DNA of 32,955 bases from an uncultured Sulfitobacter sp. (GTDB lineage Bacteria; Pseudomonadota; Alphaproteobacteria; Rhodobacterales; Rhodobacteraceae). Below the pieces are notes generated by a model. That model ran no database searches, had not been told where the DNA came from, and saw only the letters and a list, made by a program, of their open reading frames with translations. Below are positions 24,205 through 32,200 of the stretch, one piece after another (the stretch's first letter is position 1; each line of letters starts with the position of its first letter). The DNA is taken from positions 1 to 32,955 of the forward strand of contig CALKXT010000198.1 in the NCBI GenBank assembly GCA_938003685.1, read 5' to 3'. The position numbers were made by a program, and so were the translations under genes.

Positions 24205-24813
24205 ATGTCCCGCGCTTCGCACAGGTTAGCTAAACTTTGGAGATACTTTGTTTGGTTCACGTCGATCGTGATCGCCATCGTTTCATTGCGTATCCTGGTG
24301 CTGGGAATGGACGTCGGCTATCCGCAATTGATGCATCATTTTCCGGATCGTGTGGTTTTGTTTTGGTCCCATGTAATTGCAGCATCAATTGCGTTGTTGT
24401 TGATGCCGTTTCAATTTTGGAAAGGCCTTCGGTCAAGACGCGCTGAAGTACACCGCTGGATGGGACGCATATATGTCGTTTGTGTTGCTGTTGGCGGTAT
24501 TTCCGGTGCCTTATTGGCACCATTCGCATCAACAGGTGCTATCGCCGCTTGGGGCTTTTTCCTACTCGCCGTATTTTGGCTGGTCATAACAACGCAAGCG
24601 GTACGCCTTGCACTCCACCGCCGCTTTGAGGGCCACCGGCGTTGGATGATACGATCTGCGGCTTTGACATTTGCAGCGGTGACGTTGCGTATCTGGTTGC
24701 CGCTTTCGATGGTTGCTGAGATTCCGTTTGGCGTCGCATACCCTATGATTGCATGGCTCTGCTGGGTGCCAAACTTCCTGCTCGCTGAACTCTATTTGGC
24801 GCGAATAAAGTAG
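24205..24813 (+). CDS. DUF2306 integral membrane protein
   Basis: A 202-residue membrane protein with about six hydrophobic segments (FTSIVIAIVSLRILVLGM; SHVIAASIALLLMPFQFW; RIYVVCVAVGGISGALLAPF; AAWGFFLLAVFWLVITTQAV). Family features are RRAEVHRWMGRIYV and HRRFEGHRRWMIRSAALTFA, with conserved His and Arg between helices as in DUF2306 proteins, whose function is unknown. ATG 24205 has AAAGGAA upstream. It is controlled most likely by the divergent TetR regulator through two operator copies at 24135-24175. It converges on tctA with a 39-base gap. Confidence 0.82.
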   Translation: MSRASHRLAKLWRYFVWFTSIVIAIVSLRILVLGMDVGYPQLMHHFPDRVVLFWSHVIAASIALLLMPFQFWKGLRSRRAEVHRWMGRIYVVCVAVGGISGALLAPFASTGAIAAWGFFLLAVFWLVITTQAVRLALHRRFEGHRRWMIRSAALTFAAVTLRIWLPLSMVAEIPFGVAYPMIAWLCWVPNFLLAELYLARIK

Positions 24814-24852
24814 TGGATCACAAGCCAGAATTGCATGAAGAGTATGGCCCTG

Positions 24853-26337
24853 TTAGATCGCAGCCTTTCTACTGATATTTCTCACAATCGCGAATATCGT
24901 GATGGATGTGAGCGCCCAGAAGAACCATGTGATCGGCCCACGCAGTAATATCATCGGATCACTGCCTGACATCAACATCGACTGACGAAAGTTATCTTCC
25001 AACAGTGGCCCAAGGATAAACGCGATTAGGAAGGGGGCAGCGGGCACTTGATAGCGTAGCATCAGGTAGCCAACCCAGCCCATGGCGAACATGACACCGA
25101 CGTCAAAGATGTTATTGTTCACCGCAAAAACACCGTAAATGCATAACACAAGTACAGCTGGCATCAGGATGCGTTTAGGCACGTCTGCGACAAAGCGAAA
25201 ACCACGGATTGCCACGCTGCCGACAAGAAACAAAAATACCGAGCTGACGATCAAACCGATAAACAGCCCATAGATGATGTCAGCATTCAGCAAGAACATC
25301 ATCGGCCCCGGTTGCAACCCGTGGACCATGAAGGCGCCGATGATGATTGCGGTGATAACATCACCCGGTACACCCAGAGCGAGTAGCGGTATTAAAGTGG
25401 CACCCGCGACACCGTTGTTGCCGGCTTCTGACGCTGCGACACCTTCGATCTCACCTTTGCCAAAGTTCTCTTTGTTGGGGGATTTACGGCGCGCTTCTGA
25501 ATAGCTGAGGAAGGCGGAAGGGGCTGCCCCGATGCCGGGGATTGATCCTAGAAAAACGCCAATAAGGCTGCCTCGGATGATTGATTTAAAGCTGCGACGG
25601 TAGTCGGCAAAGGTGACCTTTGACTGTCCCAAGGTCCGTGCCTTGCCCAAATGTGCTGTGGGGTTCCATGCCATTGCGATGACTTCGGGAATAGCGAACA
25701 ACCCGATCAATACGGCGATGAAGTTTAGCCCACCCATCATGTTGGGGTCGCCAAAGGTGAAACGGTTTGTGCCGTACACAAGGTCAAGCCCAACAGTGGC
25801 AAGTAGGAGCCCGACGATCGCGGAAAGCGCCCCGCGTAACAGGCTGTCACCGGACACACCCGCGATGATGGTTAGGGAGAACAGGATCAATGCAAAAAAT
25901 TCTGGCGGTCCAAAGCTGAGCGCAAAGGATGCAAGCCATCCTGCAAACAAGATCAGCGCTAGGTTTGATACCAAATCTGCCGTGCAAGATGCCCAAAGTG
26001 CCATACCAAGCGCACGGCCTGCTTCACCGCGTTCGGCCATTGGATGTCCATCAAGGATCGTTGCCGAGGATGCAGGGGTGCCAGGCGTTTTGATCAAGAT
26101 TGCCGGAATTGACCCGCCAAATATCCCGCCTTTGTAGACACCAAGCAATAGCAGGATACCAGTAATTGGCTGCAAGGAAAACGTAAACGGTAGCGTTAAA
26201 GCAACGGCCATGGTCGCGGAAAGTCCCGGGATCGCGCCACCAACAACACCAATGCAGATGCCAGCAAAAAGGGCAAAGAACGCCTCGAATGTGGCAACAA
26301 GGCTAAGGCCTGCCATGAGGCTGTCAGTGAAACTCAT
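24853..26337 (-). CDS. tctA: Tripartite tricarboxylate transporter large membrane subunit TctA
   Basis: A 494-residue polytopic permease subunit of the TTT family, secondary transporters that use a periplasmic binding protein to import carboxylates. Signatures are FAGICIGVVGGAIPGLSATM near residue 25, GGSIPAILIKTPGTPASSAT near residue 73, and GVFLGSIPGIGAAPSAFLSY and LGVPGDVITAIIIGAFMVHG in the second half. The TctA fold is an internal repeat, seen in the two PG-containing stretches. The start ATG at 26337 overlaps the tctB stop (ATGA). Last gene of tctC-tctB-tctA. Substrate unknown; the nearby fumarase-type genes make a C4-dicarboxylate or related hydroxy acid plausible. Confidence 0.9.
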   Translation of the reverse strand: MSFTDSLMAGLSLVATFEAFFALFAGICIGVVGGAIPGLSATMAVALTLPFTFSLQPITGILLLLGVYKGGIFGGSIPAILIKTPGTPASSATILDGHPMAERGEAGRALGMALWASCTADLVSNLALILFAGWLASFALSFGPPEFFALILFSLTIIAGVSGDSLLRGALSAIVGLLLATVGLDLVYGTNRFTFGDPNMMGGLNFIAVLIGLFAIPEVIAMAWNPTAHLGKARTLGQSKVTFADYRRSFKSIIRGSLIGVFLGSIPGIGAAPSAFLSYSEARRKSPNKENFGKGEIEGVAASEAGNNGVAGATLIPLLALGVPGDVITAIIIGAFMVHGLQPGPMMFLLNADIIYGLFIGLIVSSVFLFLVGSVAIRGFRFVADVPKRILMPAVLVLCIYGVFAVNNNIFDVGVMFAMGWVGYLMLRYQVPAAPFLIAFILGPLLEDNFRQSMLMSGSDPMILLRGPITWFFWALTSITIFAIVRNISRKAAI

Positions 26338-26822
26338 GGTAACCTCACAAAGTTACCCTGCGGGATCGCGACCCCGGCGACATGAGCGAAAAAGGCGTAA
26401 AGAACGAGCGGAATTGTGACTGCACAGACCAGCGCGGTGATGGGATGGCGGGTCCGAAGCAAAAATGCAGTCAGCACAAAAACTACCATCGTGGCCCAGA
26501 CCATGCCAACACGGGGCAGGGCGAACATTGTGACAATCATGATGACGGCAAGGGCAGCAAGGCGAAACCACGACAGATCATCTAGTTGATTACCGTCTTC
26601 AATGGCAATCTGAGTATCCGAGTGGCGCGAAGCAAACACCAACCCTAATCCGATAAGACCTGTCAGAACTGTGAGGATGTAGGGCCAAAAAGTGGGTGAG
26701 AGCACGATATTGGAAACATTGCTTGGCGAGGAAACCCACATCGGTATTGCGACAAAAGCCAGAAACAGGGCGGCTAGACAGGCACCCATGCCCAGTCGAA
26801 ATTGAATGACTTTTGGTGACAC
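26334..26822 (-). CDS. tctB: Tripartite tricarboxylate transporter small membrane subunit TctB
   Basis: A 162-residue membrane protein with four predicted hydrophobic segments (GACLAALFLAFVAIPMWV; FWPYILTVLTGLIGLGLVFA; FRLAALAVIMIVTMFALP; TALVCAVTIPLVLYAFFAHV), typical of the small TTT subunit. An ATG at 26870 would add 16 residues, but the strong AGGGAGGA ribosome site lies downstream of it and 7 bases before GTG 26820-26822, so I use the GTG (VSPKVIQFRLGMG). Overlaps tctA by ATGA and follows tctC after about 76 bases. Assembles with TctA in the inner membrane. Confidence 0.82.
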   Translation of the reverse strand: MSPKVIQFRLGMGACLAALFLAFVAIPMWVSSPSNVSNIVLSPTFWPYILTVLTGLIGLGLVFASRHSDTQIAIEDGNQLDDLSWFRLAALAVIMIVTMFALPRVGMVWATMVVFVLTAFLLRTRHPITALVCAVTIPLVLYAFFAHVAGVAIPQGNFVRLP

Positions 26823-26898
26823 GAAATGGTCCTCCCTGAACAGATGCGGCCACCAGTATGGCAGCCGCACACTTTGCTGGTCTTGATCAGGTTAGGAG

Positions 26899-27876
26899 TT
26901 AACCTTCGATGCGCATACCTAATTCGTCAACAAGATCGCGGAAGGCTTTGTATTGATCTTGAATAAATGCGTTCGCTTCAATCGGGTCCATCAGGCGAAT
27001 GACAGAACCCCGCGCCGACATTGTTTCATTGAACTTTGCGTCTTGGGTAGCGGCCGCCATCCATTCGCCCCACTTGTCCGCAACATCATCAGGCAGATCA
27101 TCTGGGCCTGCGATGCCAGTCCAGCCAACCAGTTTGTTCAACACGTCTTTGCCCAACTCATTGGCCGTTGGCGCGTCAAAGCCAACAACGGGTTCAGAGG
27201 TGGTCACCAAAAGTGGCACCATCTGTTTGTTCGCAACAAAGCTTGAGAGGGCAGAAGAATTTGTGCACAAGAATGTCGCCGTGCCGTTTAGAACCGCGGT
27301 TACAGCAGCGCCGCCGCCTTTTTGCGGGATATGTGTTGCATCTGTCAGTGGGTTTGCAACGCCGAATTCTTTTAGCACCATTGCGCTGGCGAGATGGGGC
27401 AGGGACCCAACACCAGACGAGCTGTAGCTGACGCCACCTTCAGCCACTTTGGCAATTAATCCATCCATAGATGTGATGCCGGATGCCGGAGTCACGGCAC
27501 AGGCAACGGGGTTGATTTCATAAACAGTCACAAAGCGGAAATCATCCAACGTGTAGGGTAATGTTGCCTTCATCGCAGGATTCACAGAATGGGATCCAAC
27601 ACGGGCGAATAGCATTGTGTAACCGTCGCCCTTGGCATTTTGAACCGCTACAGACCCGGTCGCGCCGCCCGCACCTGTTACGTTCGCCATGATCAGTGGT
27701 TTTCCAACGGCATCGCCAAGAGGTTCTGCGATTGTGCGCGCTGAAATATCAGTTGCACCACCCGCACCATATGGAATGACCATGTTGATTGCACGCTCTG
27801 GATACTCAGCCCATGCCGCGGTTGCGCTTAGCATGGTTCCAAGGGCAACAGCGCCTGTCAGTTTGGTGAATTTCAT
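26899..27876 (-). CDS. tctC: Tripartite tricarboxylate transporter periplasmic binding protein TctC
   Basis: A 325-residue Bug/TctC-family periplasmic binding protein. The signal peptide ends SATAAWA before EYPER. The family's carboxylate-binding loops are visible as MVIPYGAGGATDISARTIAE near residue 33 and NVTGAGGATGSVAVQNAKGD near residue 65. A strong GGGAGGAAG ribosome site precedes ATG 27876. First gene of the minus-strand tct operon and divergent from the LysR gene, with LysR-box-like sequence between them, so it is likely LysR-controlled. Two Cys residues (AVTP neighbourhood and FLCTNSS) could form a disulphide, which is only a guess. Confidence 0.9.
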   Translation of the reverse strand: MKFTKLTGAVALGTMLSATAAWAEYPERAINMVIPYGAGGATDISARTIAEPLGDAVGKPLIMANVTGAGGATGSVAVQNAKGDGYTMLFARVGSHSVNPAMKATLPYTLDDFRFVTVYEINPVACAVTPASGITSMDGLIAKVAEGGVSYSSSGVGSLPHLASAMVLKEFGVANPLTDATHIPQKGGGAAVTAVLNGTATFLCTNSSALSSFVANKQMVPLLVTTSEPVVGFDAPTANELGKDVLNKLVGWTGIAGPDDLPDDVADKWGEWMAAATQDAKFNETMSARGSVIRLMDPIEANAFIQDQYKAFRDLVDELGMRIEG

Positions 27877-27913
27877 ATCTTCCTCCCGGTTAATTCTGCC
27901 AATTGCGAATGGC

Positions 27914-27945
27914 TTAAGTTCATTATAGAGTTAAGTTCAGCTTAA
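27914..27945. promoter_or_regulatory. LysR-type binding site with direct repeat, tctC/lysR intergenic region
   Basis: TTAAG-N5-CTTAA (27931-27945) is a perfect inverted repeat with the T-N11-A shape of LysR boxes. TTAAGTTCA occurs twice, at 27914-27922 and 27931-27939, 17 bases apart. It lies 38-69 bases upstream of tctC and 60-91 bases upstream of the LysR gene, a normal place for control of both. Confidence 0.55.
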
Positions 27946-27965
27946 AAATAGCCAAATCCCCTTAC

Positions 27966-27979
27966 ACCTATTGATAGGT
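27966..27979. promoter_or_regulatory. ACCTAT-TG-ATAGGT palindrome before the LysR gene
   Basis: A perfect 6-base-arm inverted repeat ends 25 bases before the LysR-type ATG. It could be an autoregulatory site or a leader hairpin. It differs in sequence from the TTAAG box. Confidence 0.35.
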
Positions 27980-28004
27980 CAGCTTTCAGGTTGAAGACTC
28001 ATAT

Positions 28005-28907
28005 ATGACAATTCGGCTCCTTCGTACGTTAGTTGCAATTGCAGATGTCAGGACGTTCAGTGCTGCGGCAAAAGTTGTTCATGTGACTCACGCCGCTGTA
28101 AGTCAGCAAATGCAGGCGTTAGAAGCTGACCTTGGTATCGCATTGTTCAACCGCAAAACGCGTACACCCGAACTGACTCCGATTGCCCACCAAGTTGTCG
28201 AAAAGGCCCGTAAACTGATCGCAGATTATGACAATCTAGTGCCCTCAGTATTGGGAGATGGTGGGTTTAGCGGTGTGATCACGCTGGGCGTTTTACGCAC
28301 AACGCTGACAGGATTAACGCCACATGCGATGGCGACATTAAAGGCGAAATACCCTGAGATCGGGTTGCACATTCGCCCCGGTTTAACAGGCACACTGATC
28401 GCTGAAATTGAGCGCGGCAATCTGGATGCAGCGATTGTCACCAAACCACATCTTATGCCCGTCGGCGTTGTCTTTCGTGAACTGACCCGCGAACCAATGC
28501 AGTTAATCGCAGCGATTGAGGAACCCGAGGATGACCCTATTCAACTATTGAAGTCTCGGCCCTTTATCCGCTTCAATCGGAACGCTGTGGTCGGCACGTT
28601 GATCGACAATTGGATTTTATCAAAACGTATTCGAGTGTCTGAAACAATGGAGCTGGACAGCCCTGAAGCGATTGCCAGCATGGTGCATGCCAATTTGGGC
28701 GTTTCAATTGTGCCCGATCTTGCGGTCAAGCCGCAGGATGCTGTGACGGTTAAACGTATTAGCCTAGGCAAGGATGCACCATACAGGACCCTTGGTCTGG
28801 TACACCAAGAAAACCACATTAAAATGCAAGCCATTGATGAATTATATGAGGCCTTAGCCAGCGTTATTCGAACTGCTTCACCGACAGTAAAATCTATAAC
28901 ATCATGA
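28005..28907 (+). CDS. LysR-family transcriptional regulator
   Basis: A 300-residue LysR-type regulator. The N-terminal helix-turn-helix is typical (LLRTLVAIADVRTFSAAAKV, VTHAAVSQQMQALEADLGIA, LFNRKTRTPELTPIAHQVVE). The effector-binding domain follows (GVITLGVLRTTLTGLTPHAM; SMVHANLGVSIVPDLAV). It is divergent from tctCBA and overlaps the following TSUP gene by ATGA, so it likely controls both transporters and senses their substrate. No key residue appears missing. Confidence 0.9.
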   Translation: MTIRLLRTLVAIADVRTFSAAAKVVHVTHAAVSQQMQALEADLGIALFNRKTRTPELTPIAHQVVEKARKLIADYDNLVPSVLGDGGFSGVITLGVLRTTLTGLTPHAMATLKAKYPEIGLHIRPGLTGTLIAEIERGNLDAAIVTKPHLMPVGVVFRELTREPMQLIAAIEEPEDDPIQLLKSRPFIRFNRNAVVGTLIDNWILSKRIRVSETMELDSPEAIASMVHANLGVSIVPDLAVKPQDAVTVKRISLGKDAPYRTLGLVHQENHIKMQAIDELYEALASVIRTASPTVKSITS

Positions 28908-29647
28908 CTGCTGAAATTCTGACCTACCTCGTGCTTGGTGCGTTTGCTGGCGGCTTTATCAATGGGTTATCTGGTACAGGGACAGCGCTGTTTGCACTGG
29001 GTTTTTATCTTGTCGTGCTTGACCCGGTCAGGGCCGTTGCGATCGTCGCACTTATGTCGGTCTTGGCTGGGCTTCAGGGCTTATGGATTGTACGTCATCA
29101 GATATTGATGCAACCGCGACGTCTCTTGCGCTTTGTAATTCCTGGTCTCGCAGGCGTTCCTATCGGACTGATGTTGCTAGAGGTCATCGATACAACGACG
29201 CTTCGTATTGCCATCGCCAGCCTGCTGATCCTTTACGGTGGTTATTTTGGGTTTCGCACCGCACTGCCTGCATTTTCGCGCAATACACCTTTTATCGACG
29301 TAGTGGTTGGGCTTGTCGGCGGCGTTCTAGGCGGTGCGGCGGGTGTGTCGGGTGCGATCCCGTCGATGTGGATGTCGATGCGACCATGGACCAAGTTTGA
29401 AACCCGCGCCGTCCTGCAACCTTTTAATGTCGCATTACTAAGCACGACGGTGTGTTTGTTGGCGCTCAAAGGCGCGTATGATCAAACTGCCCTGAACGCC
29501 CTATTGGTCACGGTGCCTTTTGGCTTGATTGCCGCGCAGGTTGGGATCAGGGTTTTCAAAATGCTAAGCGACATAGTGTTTCGTCGGTTGCTTATCTTGC
29601 TGACGCTATTGATGGGCCTTGGCATAATGGTGTCCGAGGTTTTGTAG
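28904..29647 (+). CDS. TSUP (TauE/SafE) family membrane permease
   Basis: A 247-residue polytopic membrane protein of the TauE/SafE (TSUP) family, whose members export or import sulfite, sulfoacetate, organosulfur compounds or other anions. Two similar halves are visible: LVLGAFAGGFINGLSGTGTA near residue 9 and VVVGLVGGVLGGAAGVSGAI near residue 130, each with the glycine-rich motif of the family. It overlaps the LysR gene by ATGA, so it is co-transcribed and probably responds to the same ligand as the tct transporter. It converges on the fumarase-type operon with a 22-base gap. Substrate not readable from sequence. Confidence 0.85.
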   Translation: MTAEILTYLVLGAFAGGFINGLSGTGTALFALGFYLVVLDPVRAVAIVALMSVLAGLQGLWIVRHQILMQPRRLLRFVIPGLAGVPIGLMLLEVIDTTTLRIAIASLLILYGGYFGFRTALPAFSRNTPFIDVVVGLVGGVLGGAAGVSGAIPSMWMSMRPWTKFETRAVLQPFNVALLSTTVCLLALKGAYDQTALNALLVTVPFGLIAAQVGIRVFKMLSDIVFRRLLILLTLLMGLGIMVSEVL

Positions 29648-29669
29648 CTGCGCCCAAGCGAATGACCGT

Positions 29670-30338
29670 TCAAATCACTTCGTCGGTGCGATCATCGGTT
29701 TCGCCATAGCGTTTGAGCGTCGCGGGTTTTGTTCCTTCATAGACCCGCGCGACGTTTTCCGCGATTTTGGCGTTTTCACGTTCAAACAGACAGTCTCCAT
29801 TCATGTCAGAGGCGACGATGAACGGTCCCATTCTGTTGCACTTCAAGACCCACATGGCCTGCGCGATGCCCAGTTCCTCATTCCAATGCACGGCCTCAAC
29901 ATTTTCCACACCGCGCCCCAGCAAGGCCCCCGTGCCATAGCCGACGGTTGACAGATACACTGCGCCATTGGGTACAAAATACTCTTTGTAATCCTTTGAG
30001 GTCATGCCGCCCTTACCGACGATCAATTTGGCTCCGGTTTTGGCCATCCATTCAGGCAGCCATTTGGCAAATCGAAACGATGCCGTTGCTGTCACTGCGC
30101 CCATATCGAACGACCCATCCGGGTTGATCCGTGCGGCGGGGGAACAATGAAAATTCGCAGCTGATTGGCTGGGCAATTCCATCGGAATGTTGGCTTGCCC
30201 CTCAAGCGCTCGCATGTAGACGCCTTCGCGCGCCGTGTACATTAGGCCGCTCAGGTACACGATATCGCCCAAGCGCAAGTCGGCAATCGCCGCATCCGTG
30301 GGCGTGGTGGACAGGTCAACTTCGCGCAAACCACTCAT
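29670..30338 (-). CDS. Class I fumarase-type hydro-lyase, beta (C-terminal) subunit
   Basis: A 222-residue subunit equal to the C-terminal domain of class I fumarase / L(+)-tartrate dehydratase beta. Features are LRLGDIVYLSGLMYTAREGV near residue 22, the SAANFHCSPA segment, GAKLIVGKGGMTSKDY, and VPNGAVYLSTVGYGTGALLG. ATG 30338 overlaps the alpha stop by ATGA and has AGGAGG upstream; the longer reading from 30365 lies inside the alpha gene and is less likely. With the alpha subunit it would interconvert a 2-hydroxyacid and an enoate (fumarate/malate, tartrate/oxaloacetate or mesaconate/citramalate). The substrate is undetermined. Confidence 0.85.
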   Translation of the reverse strand: MSGLREVDLSTTPTDAAIADLRLGDIVYLSGLMYTAREGVYMRALEGQANIPMELPSQSAANFHCSPAARINPDGSFDMGAVTATASFRFAKWLPEWMAKTGAKLIVGKGGMTSKDYKEYFVPNGAVYLSTVGYGTGALLGRGVENVEAVHWNEELGIAQAMWVLKCNRMGPFIVASDMNGDCLFERENAKIAENVARVYEGTKPATLKRYGETDDRTDEVI

Positions 30339-31291
30339 TTTGCGGCCTCCTGTACGGGTTCCCAATCAACGGTATCACGGCGTTGATAGGGGGTGAACCA
30401 ATCGGGGTCTGTGCGGTATGCAACGCGCCCATCTGCATGAATGCGCGCGACGGCACGGCGTGACGACAGGCAGAACGCATGGACCGACATCGGCATCCCG
30501 CCTGTGTGGCAATACCCAACCTCAATGTTGCAATCGATCACCATGTTCTTGCCGACAAAGCCCATCGCGCCCATGCCGATGGAATTGCCTAGTTCCTTGA
30601 ACTCATCTTCCATCTCTGCGATCTTTGGATCGCTGTTGCGCGATCCCACAATGCGTAGCGTTGAGGCGCGTTTGCCCAGTGTCATGCAGATATCTTTGGA
30701 CCCACCAAGTCCGATCCCGATAATCGCAGGCTGACATGCCAACCCACGTTTGCCAAAGGCCATCAGGCTGTCGAGGTAGAAGCGCTTGATCCCTTGAATA
30801 CCATCACTAGGAAAAAGCATCCGATAGTCAGAGCCAAACAAGCCACCTTTGTGCACGGTGATAAGGTCGATCCACGCGCCTTCGGGTTCAAAGCCATATT
30901 CAATTTCAGGGGCGCCAATGCCGACATTGTTATTGTGATCCGTGCGCCATAGCGGATGCACCCGGTTGGGCCGCAGCGGTACGCCATTGGTGGCATTCGC
31001 CGTTGCACGCCGCAGTGCTGCCTCAAGTGCGATCATACCGCCCTCAACCGCTGCCTCATTGCCCATTTTGATAAACCATCGCGGCACGCCCGTATCGCCA
31101 CACATCGCGCGGCGGTCTTCCTTGGCGGCCTCGTAATTTTCAAGCATAGCCTTGAGGACAAAGGACGACAGGTCACCGTCTTCGGTCTTGGCCGCGTGTT
31201 GGAGGCCATCCAGATAGTCCTGCGGGATTTCGATGGCCGCTTTGTCCATGAGGGATTCAGCGGTGGATTGGATGAGGTTAATGGGGATCAT
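30335..31291 (-). CDS. Class I fumarase-type hydro-lyase, alpha (Fe-S) subunit
   Basis: A 318-residue iron-sulfur subunit of an oxygen-sensitive hydro-lyase (FumA N-terminal domain / TtdA). The three cysteines expected to hold the [4Fe-4S] cluster are visible in RRAMCGDTGVPRWF near residue 64, IGLGGSKDICM near residue 196, and VGYCHTGGMPMSVHAF near residue 264. ATG 31291 follows the stop of the HEPN gene with no gap (TAAATG), and the end overlaps the beta subunit by ATGA. The operon order flavoprotein-HEPN-alpha-beta suggests a short pathway linking an FrdA/SdhA-like oxidoreduction to hydration of the enoate. Fumarate is the default, tartrate or mesaconate are alternatives. Confidence 0.87.
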   Translation of the reverse strand: MIPINLIQSTAESLMDKAAIEIPQDYLDGLQHAAKTEDGDLSSFVLKAMLENYEAAKEDRRAMCGDTGVPRWFIKMGNEAAVEGGMIALEAALRRATANATNGVPLRPNRVHPLWRTDHNNNVGIGAPEIEYGFEPEGAWIDLITVHKGGLFGSDYRMLFPSDGIQGIKRFYLDSLMAFGKRGLACQPAIIGIGLGGSKDICMTLGKRASTLRIVGSRNSDPKIAEMEDEFKELGNSIGMGAMGFVGKNMVIDCNIEVGYCHTGGMPMSVHAFCLSSRRAVARIHADGRVAYRTDPDWFTPYQRRDTVDWEPVQEAAK

Positions 31292-32200
31292 TTAGAGCAG
31301 GTCCTCTATTGGTGTGGGTTCGTCGATTAGACGCTCCACTTTATCGACATAAGATTTCACCGCGTCCAAAGTTCTTCGTACATCTACGTGGGTTAGTGTA
31401 GATAGTTTTCCGTCGATACTCTTGCCATTTCGGTGAACGCAATCGTGCCGCGCGCTCTGCATCTTAGCAAACACCGCCATTTCCGGTTTTATATCAATTC
31501 CCAAAGCTTCGAACTTTTCAAATGCGATTTCTACATACCGACGAATACGTTTTGGTTCATGAAAGAGTGCGCGTTGCAGATGAGTAACCAGCATTTTTGA
31601 AGGCGCATCCGGGTCCTTAGCCAAAGCCCCCGCCGTAAAGCTTTGATCTCTTACCGCTTCCAATCCGTTGCTAAGCTTCTCAAAGATTTTTTTATTTTGC
31701 TGTGCATGTTTGGTCAGGGTGTTAGCTAGGTATGCCTCCAATACAGACCAACATTGGATAAATGCCATTCGAAGCCTAAGCGACCCTTCTGCCGAATTTT
31801 CTTGCTCACGCAAAAACTGGTCAAGTTCCGCGAGAGCATCAGAACTATCATAGTGTATTGACGTTTCGAGCAACCATTCATGTTGCTCTGTCAAAAAATC
31901 ATCACGCACCCTAATTTGACTAGGGTGGCCGCCGGAAGGTGCCCATTCATGAGTTCCTTCCGCTTCTAGATCATCCACAATCGCTGCAATCTCATCCTCG
32001 CTTATAAGGCCCTCGAAATTACCATAGATCTCTTCGCTTGCATCGTATGGTCCGCCATACGGAAAGTGATACTCGCCATCGATCCAAGGCATCTCTTGGA
32101 CGGGGTCTGCGTAGAAATGGCCGAACCAATCTTTGGCAAAATCGGACTTCTCGGTCGCACTAAGCGCTCGCACCTTTTCTCTATCAATTTTGTATCTCAT
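31292..32200 (-). CDS. HEPN-domain protein embedded in the fumarase-type operon
   Basis: A 302-residue soluble protein with no role I can assign from its neighbours. The C-terminal half is a helical HEPN domain: helices around RLRMAFIQCWSVLEAYLANT and RYVEIAFEKFEALG, then SARHDCVHRNGKS. RHDCVH (residues 251-256) fits the R-X4-6-H motif of HEPN ribonucleases. The N-terminal half is acidic and aromatic (WIDGEYHFPYGGPYDASEEI; LISEDEIAAIVDDLEAEGTH) and may be a separate binding domain. Sampled blocks are about 46% G+C against 55-58% for the flanking genes, suggesting later acquisition. It overlaps the flavoprotein stop by ATGA and abuts the alpha ATG (TAAATG). A toxin, antiphage or RNA-processing role is possible but unproved. 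Confidence 0.8.
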   Translation of the reverse strand: MRYKIDREKVRALSATEKSDFAKDWFGHFYADPVQEMPWIDGEYHFPYGGPYDASEEIYGNFEGLISEDEIAAIVDDLEAEGTHEWAPSGGHPSQIRVRDDFLTEQHEWLLETSIHYDSSDALAELDQFLREQENSAEGSLRLRMAFIQCWSVLEAYLANTLTKHAQQNKKIFEKLSNGLEAVRDQSFTAGALAKDPDAPSKMLVTHLQRALFHEPKRIRRYVEIAFEKFEALGIDIKPEMAVFAKMQSARHDCVHRNGKSIDGKLSTLTHVDVRRTLDAVKSYVDKVERLIDEPTPIEDLL

